Shown: in pieces, positions 32,477-44,200 of the stretch
Layout: each line of letters starts with the position of its first letter
Numbering within the stretch: the stretch's first letter is position 1
Source of the DNA: Volvox africanus
Taxonomy: Eukaryota > Chlorophyta > Chlorophyceae > Chlamydomonadales > Volvocaceae
DNA length: 64,000 bases
Assembly: GCA_030268105.1 (NCBI GenBank)
Contig: BSDZ01000026.1
Location: 376,001-440,000, forward strand
Direction: 5' to 3'
Made by a program: the position numbers and the translations under genes
Notes under the pieces: generated by a model
Databases searched by the model: none
Seen by the model: only the letters and a program-made list of their open reading frames with translations
Told to the model about the DNA's origin: nothing

Positions 32477-35400
32477 ATGTCCTTCCGCTACGACACCGGG
32501 CGCAGCACCGGCTCGTGGGATATTCAGGCCGGCTTCCCCAACGGAAACCCTGAGTACGACAGAAGCAAATATCATCGCATTGTGAGTCTTATCCGCACCT
32601 TGATTTGAATCTTTGAATTTGAGCGTTTGGGTTGACTTGACTTGGGACCCAATAATCTCCACCTCTCACGGGACTTATCTCTTCATCCCGCACAGCCTTC
32701 TCCCCGTGCGCCTCCCCCAATTTAGAGCTTGAGCTTTCCATCTGCCCGCGCCCCTCCCGTACGTCTTATTCCTTTCATTTATACATACGATTACGAATCA
32801 CGCTTGATCGCTCATTGCGCCCAGTGTCCGATATGATGTGGCCAGCGTACCAACACACACAGACACACGCACACTCGTGCATATATATAAGATGCAGTCT
32901 GCATCCGGGGATACGATTTAGCTAATTTGGATATGAGGCATTGGTCAGAATGTTATTACATTATTATCTCTAATGTTCTGCTTATGTGTGTATATCAAGT
33001 GGGTTTCACGTCAGACTCGTCTGACTCTTCACCATCAGACTCCACTAGTGATCAATTGACCAAAATGGTCCCTTATTATTATGCGTGGTAATGTCTTGAC
33101 ACGGTCATGACACGGCAGGGAGACGGTAATGGAGTGGAACCTGAAGACGTTGCGACGTCTGGCGGGTGTGCAGCCGGTGCCTCTGACACCAGAATGGTCG
33201 AGAAGGTAGGCGAACGATGTACGGGGAGCAGGGTACCGGGCATTCCGTCGTTCCTTTCGGGTGTTTTTCTCATCACACCGGACCAATCATTACTATATAA
33301 CGTCTTAAACCCTAGTTTTCCCGCCATTGTAACAAGAAGGAGCAATTCCGTCTCCGTTCAAAACCCCAGCCTCCGTTAAATGTGTTTATTTCAAGGATCC
33401 GTGAGGCCGCCACCTCAAGGCCTCCAGCTGCGGTGGAAGCGCGACAGCAGTATGGCAGTACGGGAGTTCTGTGTCCTTGGCTTCCGAATACGGCTGCAAT
33501 ACGGCAGCTACGGTCACAAGGCTTCAAGGTACGGATGCAAACACCTTGAGGGCCATCTTGAATTGTTTAATTGCCTGGAGTCCCAGAATTCAAAAATTAT
33601 CTGCACTGAATTGTTGAGCTAAAAGTCGAAATAAATGGTTTTAGATTTCTGACATTTTATGTACATCAAAAAGCCTTCGGAAACCCAGCAGCCGCCGTTC
33701 TTCAGAATGACGGACGTCATCGAACTGCATGTCTGATGCGGAGCAAATGGGCCATCTTGACCGATTATTGAGTGACATTAACCCTCTTCTTTGAGGGCTG
33801 GGCGGGTGGCACCTTGCAGTGTATGCCAAGATCGAGGAAGGTTGCATGAATGATAGGAATTGTGAGAAATTATCTGTCATCCACCGCGAGTTCCTGGCCG
33901 ACAACTCATGAATATTGCTAGAAGGCTTACCTGGCTTATGTGGAAGTTTAACTATGGGAGAAACGTATCCCACCGCTATTTGGGAAGTCCTCTGAGCATC
34001 AGTGCTCACTCAGGACGTTTATCGGAAAGCGAGTGGTGCTGTCCCGCGATGCATGCTATCGATGTTTGGCCCCTGAATGCTTTTGGTTGCAGGTTGTGGG
34101 CGTGGAATGCAGTGCGGCGGCTGTCGAGCATGCATGTTTGGAGCTAGGGATGGGGCCGGAGGAGACAGGGTGAGTCAGATGAAAACAGTGTACCTGTCTC
34201 GCAGTCGTTCATCAGCCGTCCTATTTTTGATGACGTGTTACTTGAAGACGGCGACGAAGACATCTGCCCCCGTTATAAACTATGAGTACAAGCCGGATAT
34301 ATAAAAGTTCAATTAACTTTTCGAATTGAACTAATTTTTGGCCGTCTTTGCCTACGTGATTGTCCGTGAGACCTTTTCGGGACTTCCGGATCATTGTCCT
34401 CTCTATGAAGTTTATCACTTTGAATTCCCAGTTTACTCCCAGTTTATCGACTTTAATTTATAATTTCGTCGACGCAGTTCATAATATTACAGTTGTTTAT
34501 TTTATATATTCACCATTATATTAATAATTTATTATTATTATTATTTCGTCGACGAAGTTCATAAGATATCATAATATTTACTATTTCGTGGACGCAGTTG
34601 ACATCCCGATCAGATACCCTGGCTAAGATCTACTACACGTTATAGCCCTAGCCATTTGCTTGGCCACCACGTTCACTGCGCTGCACTGCCACTGCATTCC
34701 GTACCGTACGGGACGTGGTATCGCAGATTATACCATGTTTCCGTACTGCCATATGTGTGCCGCCCCCTACCTGCTCATTGTGCCTTGCCCCGTGCTGGTT
34801 CGTCATGCTCGTTCACTGCTCGCAACCTTGGGACTCGTGGACAGGATCCATGACGGCTGGGTGCGTCATGCCGCGGATGTGGTGTCCTCGGAGCCAGGTG
34901 CATATCTATACAGGGGCAACCCCTACAACCTGACGTCCCCAGTGCTGTCACTTGTACGTGAGTACGGGACAACTTCGTACAAACCAATGGGGCATGAGGT
35001 GTACGGTTTAGTGAAGCGGATCGTGCGTGTGGACAACGTAAATGACTTTATCCGCCCCATCAACATCATGAGGTTTGGAGATTCGCCAAATCGTTCTACG
35101 ATGTGCATGGCTGTGTTATCTGCACCGACCAGACGGGCTTGACTTGCCTATCACGATATCATAGCGAAAATTGTACATAGTGTGTACCGTACCGTCGTGA
35201 CATGCCTGCTCTCGTGCTGCCAATGGACAACAGATCAAAACCTATAGGTAGTGATGTACAGTGATATCATCTGGCAGCATTGGAGCTGATGTGTGGATCA
35301 GGTGCTGGTAAGGAAGCAAGGGGTCGATGTAATGGTCCATTTCGGATATGGTGCCTGCCCATCCACCTTATGCATTTGTCCGCCGTACCCTACCCTGGAT

Positions 35401-36701
35401 GCTGCCGTACGCCACTCTGAACCCTTGGTCATAAATCTTTTCCTGGACGTCTCCCCTGGACCCCAGCTTTTCCACTCCACGCCGTGTGGGATGTGTGGGG
35501 TCTGATTATAACGCCGCCGGAGCTGCTGCCCCGCTACGCCGGCGTGTGGGCGGCACTACTACCGCGTGGGGGTGTCTGGCTGGCCGCGGCCCTAGTGACA
35601 CAACCATTGAAAGGGTCAACCGGAGCCCCTGGGGTCATGGATGCTCAGGTAAGAATGATGCTGTACGACCTCAGCTGTCGATGCTGACAGCATTGTGCGG
35701 TACGATTGCTTGCTCATCACAAGCGTGGATGCGCGTGTGCCTTCACACGGATGTCACATCATTTTTTAATCACAGTTATATTATATTATTATACAGGGTA
35801 TTTTGGGGGGATTAGGGTTGGGCTTCGAAGTATAAATTTAAACATATTAGGTGCACAAATTAAACCTCAAGTACCACTTACAAGGCAGAAGTTAGGCTGT
35901 CAGGAAAGAAGAACTGTATGTGCACGCATGGAAATGCGCTGACCTCCAACAGCTTCAATCCTCTCTAACCTGTACTGAAGCAATTTAGGTACCACCCGCA
36001 TATATCCAGTTATAGATCCACTTGCACACCCGCATAACTTGGAAATAAACTGTAGTACGATGGTGGAAAAAGGAGTGCTGGCTTTATCGTGCTGCAGACA
36101 GCCGGTAGAGATGCCGTTGCTAGCGAACTAATTCGGTGGTCATTTAGGTTCGGGAGAACTTGGGCCCGGCCTCCCTGCATTTCTGAGTATTTCCATGGTT
36201 TTGGGTACAGATCGGCGTTTGCTGGATTTGGACAAAATACCGCATTCGATAAAACTTTGGGAACTAACTTTGTCCGTCCTCAATCTCGTACAGAATGTCA
36301 TTCGACCAATGCAACGCGCACATATTCATGACACCTTCACTTCAACCACGTCCCGGCTCTGGGTCTTTCCAGAAGCGGCAGCAACAGCAGCGGAAATTGC
36401 AATGGCGTTATGCGGTGGCAAGGGCCTGCACGCGCACGACCTGCATGGCGCGGTAATACCCACCTTGCAGCGTGCGGGCTTCACTGTGGACGTGTTTACT
36501 CCGCCTGCAGCAGACGCAAAACGGCCTATAAGTGAAGGTGCACCTAGCCGTTGTCAATTGGATGCAGAGGATCTGTTGTCTGGAGGGGCAGAAGCGCTTT
36601 TGACGAACGACGTTCTGAACGAGCGCGTTGGAATAGATGCAGCAAGGGACGGTTGGGGATGTCAGCTGCAGCTCATCATGTTTGTGATAGAGCGAACTTG
36701 A
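32477..36701 (+). CDS. TPMT-like SAM-dependent methyltransferase
   Basis: Exons: 32477-32581, 33123-33205, 33396-33528, 34093-34169, 34845-34957, 35467-35648, 36423-36701; 323 aa, frame open throughout. The order of segments follows the thiopurine methyltransferase/halide-thiol methyltransferase family. A strand-loop GVLCPWLPNTAAIRQL stands where PLCGK motif I is expected. Then come GFKVVGVECSAAAVEHA (motif II, ribose-binding acidic residue), AYLYRGNPYNLTSP (usual YxGDFF region), HAVWDVWGLIITPPELLPRY (usual D-x-WDRxALxAL region) and a final strand GWGCQLQLIMFVIERT. Motif I and the GDFF box have lost typical residues, so SAM binding may be altered, or the protein may use an unusual substrate. 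The second and last acceptors were chosen by phase and are less certain. The gene is divergent from protein A and convergent with protein B. Confidence 0.65.
34466..34603 (+). repeat. Three dispersed TTCGTCGACG units in AT-rich DNA
   Basis: Three near-copies of a motif of the form atttcgtSgacgMagttcataa sit at about 34466, 34545 and 34587. They are separated by AT-only sequence, inside the methyltransferase intron 34170-34844. The core tcgtcgacga is itself palindromic. Nothing coding is seen here. Confidence 0.7.
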
Positions 36702-37503
36702 TCGCATCATTTCAATCGAGTGCCATTAGTGAACTTGATAAACAACTTATAATGCATTCAAAGTTTCATCCTTGGAATGGATGGCTATATTGCATTTATT
36801 CCATACAGCACGTCGTACTTAATGACGAACGCAGTTGGGACGCCGAAGCATGCAACCCAGGCATCATGTCTCCCAGGCTGCAGTGTCAACATATTTTACA
36901 ATACTTAGCGTTATTTGATCTGCCACTTCCCAACCAGATCCCAACGCCTCCCGGAGTACAACTCTCACTACCTCTCCAGAAATACACCTCAGTGACGCTA
37001 GGAAGCGGTCGGCCAGGACTGCCAGGTCGTGATGCATGATTACCGCGCCTTGTGATGAAAGACCTGTCGTAAACACGTGTTAGATCATCGCGAGCAACTG
37101 GATAAGAGTGAATAGCTCTCATAAGATGCTTGCCCGGGGTAAGGTCACTTCCAGGATAATAACGCAGCCACAAACCGTATAAAGTACACACCCGCAATGT
37201 GTCGCATCCGCATTCTGCTGTCCTCACACCCTCGCCTTGACTGTGCTCCGGGACGCCGCTCATCCTATGTCTGGAAGTCAACTGCGGAGCAATATTCAGC
37301 ATTCTGCTTCCAGGACCGCCTTGGGTGAACAGGCGAGTAGCACACCTTAGCCCTTGCTGTTGCCACCCACACATTCACTTCTTTGTAGTTTGGCCTATCC
37401 TTCAATTTTCAGAACAGACTCGGACAACGGAGGAATCACACAGCGCCCCAGCCCCGAGCGGGAGCTGAACCTCCCCATCCACGGCACTACCTCGCACATG
37501 GCC
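36702..37503. other. Convergent 3' intergenic region
   Basis: This is the gap between the ends of the methyltransferase (plus) and protein B (minus), and must contain both 3' UTRs. Several open frames exist on the minus strand but none has a recognisable motif or splicing partner. Confidence 0.55.
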
Positions 37504-38013
37504 TTATTTCGGCATAAATTCCTCTACAACGAAATCCAAGTCCATACCCTGGTTATATACCCTGAACAGCAGATCAATGTTGGGGTATTCCCCTGGGGAG
37601 TTTTGCGCATCTTGTACGTCATCTCGATCATACATGCACAACGCTGTCATAGCAGATTTACGCGTAAGACGGCTCTTATATTGCTCGTCCTTGTAGATGT
37701 CGTAGAAAATTGCTAGCGACGCCATCCGCATGCTCTCGTTTTGCTTGCTGACCACGGTGTAGTCCAATTTCGGAACGTAGATTCGCGATACCGTCAACGG
37801 AAGCGGCGGCATATCTTTGTAATCATAATATTCCTTCTTTTCTGCGAGAATCGTTACCGCGTGGCGCCGTGTCCAATGCGCCGCACGACCTTCCGAGCGA
37901 GGCCGCATCGTGACGCACGATGGATTGCGTGAGATACGGTAAATTAATTTGCATGCTGACGATGACGCGCTTAAATGACTCTGTGCGCGCACTTGCATTT
38001 GTAGCGACGTCAT
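37504..38013 (-). CDS. Small protein B, intronless paralogue of A
   Basis: A single uninterrupted frame of 169 residues starts at the ATG at 38013. The first 65 residues are rich in Ser, Arg and Ala with no Asp and very few Glu (MTSLQMQVRAQSHLSASSSA), typical of a chloroplast or mitochondrial transit peptide. The mature part begins near EKKEYYDYKDMPPLPL. Then come SRIYVPKLDYTVV, a helical stretch (ASLAIFYDIYKDEQYKSRL) and YDRDDVQDAQNSPGEYPNID followed by LLFRVYNQG. It aligns with protein A over about 85 residues and ends at nearly the same point. A has two introns in this region and B has none, so B may be a retrocopy. The function is unknown. The start codon lies only 235 bp from the CAPD3 start on the other strand. 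Confidence 0.75.
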   Translation of the reverse strand: MTSLQMQVRAQSHLSASSSACKLIYRISRNPSCVTMRPRSEGRAAHWTRRHAVTILAEKKEYYDYKDMPPLPLTVSRIYVPKLDYTVVSKQNESMRMASLAIFYDIYKDEQYKSRLTRKSAMTALCMYDRDDVQDAQNSPGEYPNIDLLFRVYNQGMDLDFVVEEFMPK

Positions 38014-38248
38014 GGGATTGTAAATTGTCAAGCCAGAGCAATTGCCAGAGCAAAACAACGTATGTAGTCAGATGCAATTATGACAACAGTTCAAAATGTA
38101 TAAATCCCGTTTTGCCAAGAGTTCACTTGAGACTGTCGTCCCGAAACCATTTGTGGATTCAGGTTTCACCTATAATGCTGCAGCTCTCAGATTTTATTAG
38201 GTTTTAATTAATTGCTCAAATGACTTCTAGATTTTGACTGACTACAAA
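38014..38248. promoter_or_regulatory. Short divergent promoter, protein B/CAPD3
   Basis: Only 235 bp separate the opposite start codons, so a bidirectional promoter is likely. A palindromic gacgtc sits at the protein B start (about 38006-38011). No clear TATA box was seen. Confidence 0.45.
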
Positions 38249-41200
38249 ATGACAACACCTGCTGCGTCACTGGCGCGGCTGGTGGAGGTGGCAAATGATG
38301 ACTTGACCGGACAGACGGCAATCGAGGCACTATCGGAAGCTTTGGAGGGTGTTCTCCAGCTAAAGGCTGAATCAGGCTGGTCTTCTTTGGAGGGCGAGGA
38401 AGTCTCGGCTGTGGCGCTGACTCGAGCCATTGGAGACATTCTTAACGACAAGGAAGCTGGCCTGCAAGGCCATGCAGCTGCTTTATATGCAGCTTTAATT
38501 AGCGTTCAAGATGCTCCAGTAAGCTTGGGCGAAGATGGTATTGCTTTGCCCACTTGCAAACTGATGCCGTTTATTCATTAGCTCCGCACGGGATGTACAG
38601 TATGTGCCTTGCCTTATGAATACAGATTGGAACGCTGTGCGAGCCCTACGCGTTCAGCGCATTTATCCACTGCCTTCGAAGCATATGCCTGCCGTCGAGG
38701 CGCGAAGCGGCGGGAGAAGGCGGAACTCAGCAGGCCGACGCGGGGTGTGATCAGGTGCCAGGGACCTCTCCCCTGGCCCTGCTGGAGGACGTGGGGACCT
38801 TCCTCAAGCACCACAGCATGCGTGGCAGCCCGGAGATGTTTCAGCTGCTGCTAGAAACTCTCGTTGACTTCACGGGCAGCGTAGCGGCGTCTGGGAAGCC
38901 CGAAAAAAGTGGCAAGCGCGGCGGTGCAGCAGCTCGGAATCATGGTGCGCGGTGGTGTGGGACGAAAGAAACATGTTCTCCAACAAAGGAATTGCTCGCT
39001 AAATAAGGCGCTCATTAAGCTTAAAAACCCCTAAAGATTCATAGTCTCGGTAATGATGAACGGTACTTCGGGGCTTTAGGCGCTGCCACTGCAGAAATGA
39101 CCGTCTCTGTAAAGCCTCTTACTGACACGCAACACAGCCCCCGCGTATGACTTGTCTACGGCATCTTAAGGCTCGACGGTCTTCGCCCTGGCTTTGGCAG
39201 CAAACATACTCATCCACGATATGCAGGGATTTCGGTCGCGGAGACTGCTTTTGCATTGCTGCCGCTAGCCATGGAAACCCGTCACGGGAACGTGACCCAG
39301 ATTGCGGCGGTGGTTTGCCACCGTCTTACGCCTGCTTTCGTTGGCTTGGACGGGGCGAAGCGCAGCAGCCAAGGTTGGGACCGTCGCGCGGCCTCGCTGA
39401 ACCTCATGAATAACTTCTTCAGGTACAGCAAAAAAACGCGCCCGGGCCTTCCTATTTGTCTCCGGCTGCAACTTGTCGCCCAGATGACCTAGACCCCGTA
39501 GCGTAGGGTGTCGATGACACTATGAATGAATTAGCTGGCATTAAATCGAAGCCAAAATCGGACGTTTACAAAAGACTTTCTTTAATACCCTCCTACTCCA
39601 GTCGATGGCCCATCCACGGGTCCAGTTCTGCAGGCGCATGAACGTATTTGTGGAACCTTCCGTAAAATCTTTTCCTTAAGCTGCGATTCTTCGAAACAAT
39701 GGTTTCAAGGTTGAATTGCTGTGTTTCCCCTAATATCGTCGATGTCGATGTCGCATCTCGATGTTGTTGCGCAGGGCCCATAAAGCTGCGCGAACTTGCC
39801 GCACGGCCCTGATGCGGCGACTGTGTTTGAGGGTGCCCGACAAAGCGGACTATCGGCAGGCTGCCCTGAGCTCGTTGCTTACCCTCGTGAGTTCCTGAAT
39901 GCGGTTACTCAAAAAGTGCGTAGTGACTGGCGCCTATGGCCTGAGCTCGTACGTTCCTGATTAATAGACTCGGTTGACCCCAATGCATGCCCTATTCCCA
40001 ACCCTAACATCTTTCTTTCCTGATTTAGCTGCCGGGCTGCACGCCGGTGGAAGTTCGCGGGTTCTGTCTCTTCCTGTACCGCCTTTCTCGGACAAATAAG
40101 GTGTGTGCAAAGTCAAAGGGTCAACTCAGGTACGGGAGGGGGACCTGCGTTCATTAAAGCGGCTGTGTTTGGCGATTGAGACCCTGGGCATCCAAGTACG
40201 CGTATCAGCCTTCTGGGTAGTATGGAAGTTTAGCTCCCATGGGTGACACACTGAGATTCTTCAGGCCGGCGATGGGCAAAGATGTTCGAGGGGGCGATTA
40301 AAAGGTGGGGCCATGACTTATGAGATGGTGCTGGGATGCCGATTTACTGAAAAAAGTTTGATTGCACAGCGTGAAATAAGATGGCACGAAGCAGAAGGAA
40401 CCGGAGTGAACCAGCTCCTTGGGTGTGCAGATCGCTAACCGCATGATGGCCGTTGATTTGGCGAGTGCTCTCCTCTCCAGCATTTCGGCGCCGTTCACAA
40501 GAAATGGTCCTTACCAGGTGAGCTAAAGGATTAGGAACCCGGGTAATGGGTTTTGTTACTTATGGCAACGAAAATCCACTGGATCCACTGGACAGGACGT
40601 CTTAGCCAGATTGCGGGCGCTCGCTTCCTTACATGAGCAGATTCTTCGGAGTCTGCGGACAGCTCTGTCGGGATATCTAGGGTTGTTTCTACACACAATA
40701 TTGTCCTCATGGATATGGGACTGATAATGCCGCTGTCGAAAATTCTCCAGTGATTCCCACGCTGCCACCAGTCGCAATAGCCCACCCTAGTCAGTGAGGA
40801 AAGATTGTCAAGTGCTTCCTTCAGAAAGCAGAAAGCGAACCCTATCCATTCTAAGCACTTGTGCCAGCAGGGCGGGTTAGGAAGGACTTGACTAGCTTTC
40901 TATTCCGTAGCAGGTAGCCGCATACTGATGTATGATCTCGGTCTCTGTAAAACCGTACCAATGCCATATGTACCGTGCATACGTTTTGCCGCACGCAGCG
41001 GCTCGTGGATGGGAGTTGCGGCCCGGGTGAGCAGCTGGAAGCTCCTTGGAGCGCACTTTGCTTGGCCGTCGTTGTCTCGCGCTCGAATGACAAGTCTGCC
41101 AGTGAGTCTGCCAGGGAAGGGTCCCAGAACTGAAGTCGATAGTTGAACAGGGTACAAAGGGGCAGTTATGGATACGGTGTTCTGCACCGACATGCAGGTC

Positions 41201-44200
41201 GTGCTGATAATAGTTGTGCCGCAGCGACACAACCAAATGCTATGCTGCCACAAGCAAGGGTATGACGATATTTGTATGGGTTTTCCTGATGTATGGGACG
41301 AAACCCTTCAGCATCTCATATAATTTCGTTGAGGAATTACGTGCTACATTTTACAGAAACCTAATAATGATCATAATTACTGGTTACTGGAGGATATGAA
41401 CGCTATTTTGCCAAATGTAACAAATGATTGATTGGAATACCAGACTTAATCAAGTTCCCCCAACCCACCTGCCATAGCTCATCTCATTCCACGGCTCATC
41501 CTTTGGTATGTTTCGCCCACCAACCCCAGGCGTGCGTTGCAAGGCGATCGGCTGCCTGGCAGATTGCGCCCAGTCATTTGCAAAGCGGCTAACTGAAGCA
41601 CCCGAGGGTGGACAGGCGGCCGGTGAACTTGCTGCCTTCCTGCCTGCGCTATGCGCGTGTCGGCACATCCAAGTCCAGGTATGTTCACTGCAGTCTGGCT
41701 GCTGAACGATTCGGTCAAGGTTGCACTTGGAGACGTGTCAAAACTCCATGTCGCATCGTTATCATGCATGACCAGAACACTTGTTTTCCGTCGGGCGCAC
41801 TATATAACACGACAGTGCACTGTCACAGAGTCACCCTTGATCCAAACATGTGGATTGTACCCTCATGCGCATGTTCCGCCGTGCTTTGCGTACGCATGCG
41901 CATTAGAAACGTACTTTGTTTTGGCATAAACATCCACAATGTATTGTCCGAAATGGCAAGTAGTGGCTATTTGAAATGGCGGCCTGTGATGCGCATACGA
42001 GCGTGTGTGCCTATTCGAACCACGTGTCTCATTACCGGTACACGCTGTGGTCCCGCCAGGTCACCCCGCCGCGTGGAGCAGCGGCGGAAGGGGCGGACGC
42101 TGATGGATTAGACGACGATGACGACGAGGGGGGCCCACCTGCTGCAGCTGATGCTGATTCGGATGCGGCCATAGTCCCACCGAGCGAGGCGAAGGTCGCT
42201 GCTACCATACCCGGAAAGGTTTCCCTGGTACGTCCGAACGCAGCTGTGCTCGCACGAGATAGAAGGGGGCTTGCTGGTTTGGTTTTCGAAGGCGAACGTG
42301 TGCTGCCTTTCTGCCTATCGCTGTGCCGTCTCGTAACCTTGTTGGCAGGATCTGTCTTGGATGCGGTCCATGTGCCACGCTCGATGTCGGGATGAGAAGG
42401 CGGCTGTCCGCAAGGTGGCGCTGCTGCTGCTGGAGAGCGTTCTGAGATTGTGCGCCGTGGCGGTGCGGGGCCGGGGGCCGTTGGCTGCAGCCCGGCCGAC
42501 AGCCGACGGACCCATTGCCGAGGACCTGCAGGTGTTGGAGGAGGCCACTGCGGACTCGCTGGTGAGTGGAGAGAGATGTGAGCGGGGTAATGGGTCTGGA
42601 AGGACATGATTCCAGGGATTATCAAGAGGAGGTTCAACTGCGGTGCTCATCGTAATCGGGCAGCTCCTCTGCACAATAGCTGGGCACGTCCATGCCAGTT
42701 AACCTAATTTATAATTCCATTGCCTCATTTCTCCGCAGGTGAGCGTCCGCAAGGCGGCCTTGCAGGTCGTGTGCAGCCTCGTCGATTACTACCCCCAAAA
42801 TGCCGATCTTGCATGCGTGTGGGCTCGCAGCGTACTGCCTCTGATTCGAGACCCGGAGAGCTCCGTTCAAGAGGTGGTTCTTGAGAGATTATCGGCCCTG
42901 CTCCTGGAACCCTTGGGTGCGCTTGGAACCCTTGTTTCCAGCGGCCGCGGTCGGGGACAAGCGGTGACAGCCATGCAACAACAGGTTGCTGCTGACATTC
43001 GGCTGCGGCTGGCGGCGCTGGCGGAGATGGGCCGAGCGGCGTCAAGCTGCCTTGGAAAGGCGCTGGGGATGATGTCAGCCAAGAAGCTGCTGAAGGGACC
43101 TCAGGTTGCGGCGGGGTTGGAGGCGTTCCTATCAGCAGGTAAGCACCCGATTGGCAAAGCTCCACCTTAAGGCCCGTCCTCCTTTAGCAGCCGTTATGTC
43201 TGGTAAGGCTTCACCTGCCTTCCGTTTTGGATCCACTGTCAAAGCGAGTAATAATAATGGATATGAATGTTATGTTAAATTAAACCTTATACTCGACCTT
43301 ACAGAGTACCATCTCAGCCAAGACTGTGTCAATGGTTACCTCGTCCCAAGCAATTCATAGCCCACAATGGCGATAATTTGGTGGAGTAGTCATTGTCTCC
43401 TTAAACACGACGGATACGATGGAATGACCCGTGATATTACAGCCGCAGATCGCGAGGGGGAACATGTCGACGGCGGCGCACACATTAGGGATGCGGCTAC
43501 CGCACAACGAGGCCCAAAGGATGCAGTACGGCAGCAGCGCCGGGCGGCGCGGGACCAGCAAGAAGGGGCCTGGATGCTTCTTGTGGAGGTGGCAGGACAG
43601 GACCCGGCCGCACCCTCGTGGCAATTCTTACAGCGGTGCTGGTCTGAGCTGCAGAGAGGGTGTGCGGGCGCTGGTGCGGACTCGGAGGCATCTTCGCAGG
43701 AGGGCGCCATGCTGCTGTGGGTCATTAGCCACGCGGCATCCCGCTTCCCAGACGAGGACGCGGCCAACCTTGCTTCAGGCCTCCTGAAGGTAAGGTCCCC
43801 CATATTCATGCCACGCAGCGCAAGGACTGCATCCATCTTCGGCTGAGGCCGTGGAATCTGAATGCCCTGCTCTTGAATATATAACTCCTACGAATTGTAG
43901 GGGTTCGATAACAGCTATCAACAAGGAAGCTAGTGCGTCTTTGGTGCAGTGACCTGAGTCGCGCACCTGCAGCCCCAATGCTTCCTAAATTCGGAATGCC
44001 ATTTTCCGTTGCGCCCTCACGTCATCCTTCGGCAGGCAATCCTTGGTTTCAATCTGCCATGCGCCGCCGTCTCGGCGCATCTTGCAGCGCTGCACAAGCT
44101 TACTCAGGCGGAAGGCGGCCAGGCCGTGGTGGGGACCCCCGCCACGTGGTGTGCTCGGGTTCAAGAGGCGTGTGAGGAAGTGCTGGCCAAAGCCATGGAT

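Noticed and set aside
34660..35142. 160-residue plus-strand ORF taken as a complete gene
   Set aside because: Only 34845-34957 behaves as an exon, of the methyltransferase; the rest is intron read-through.
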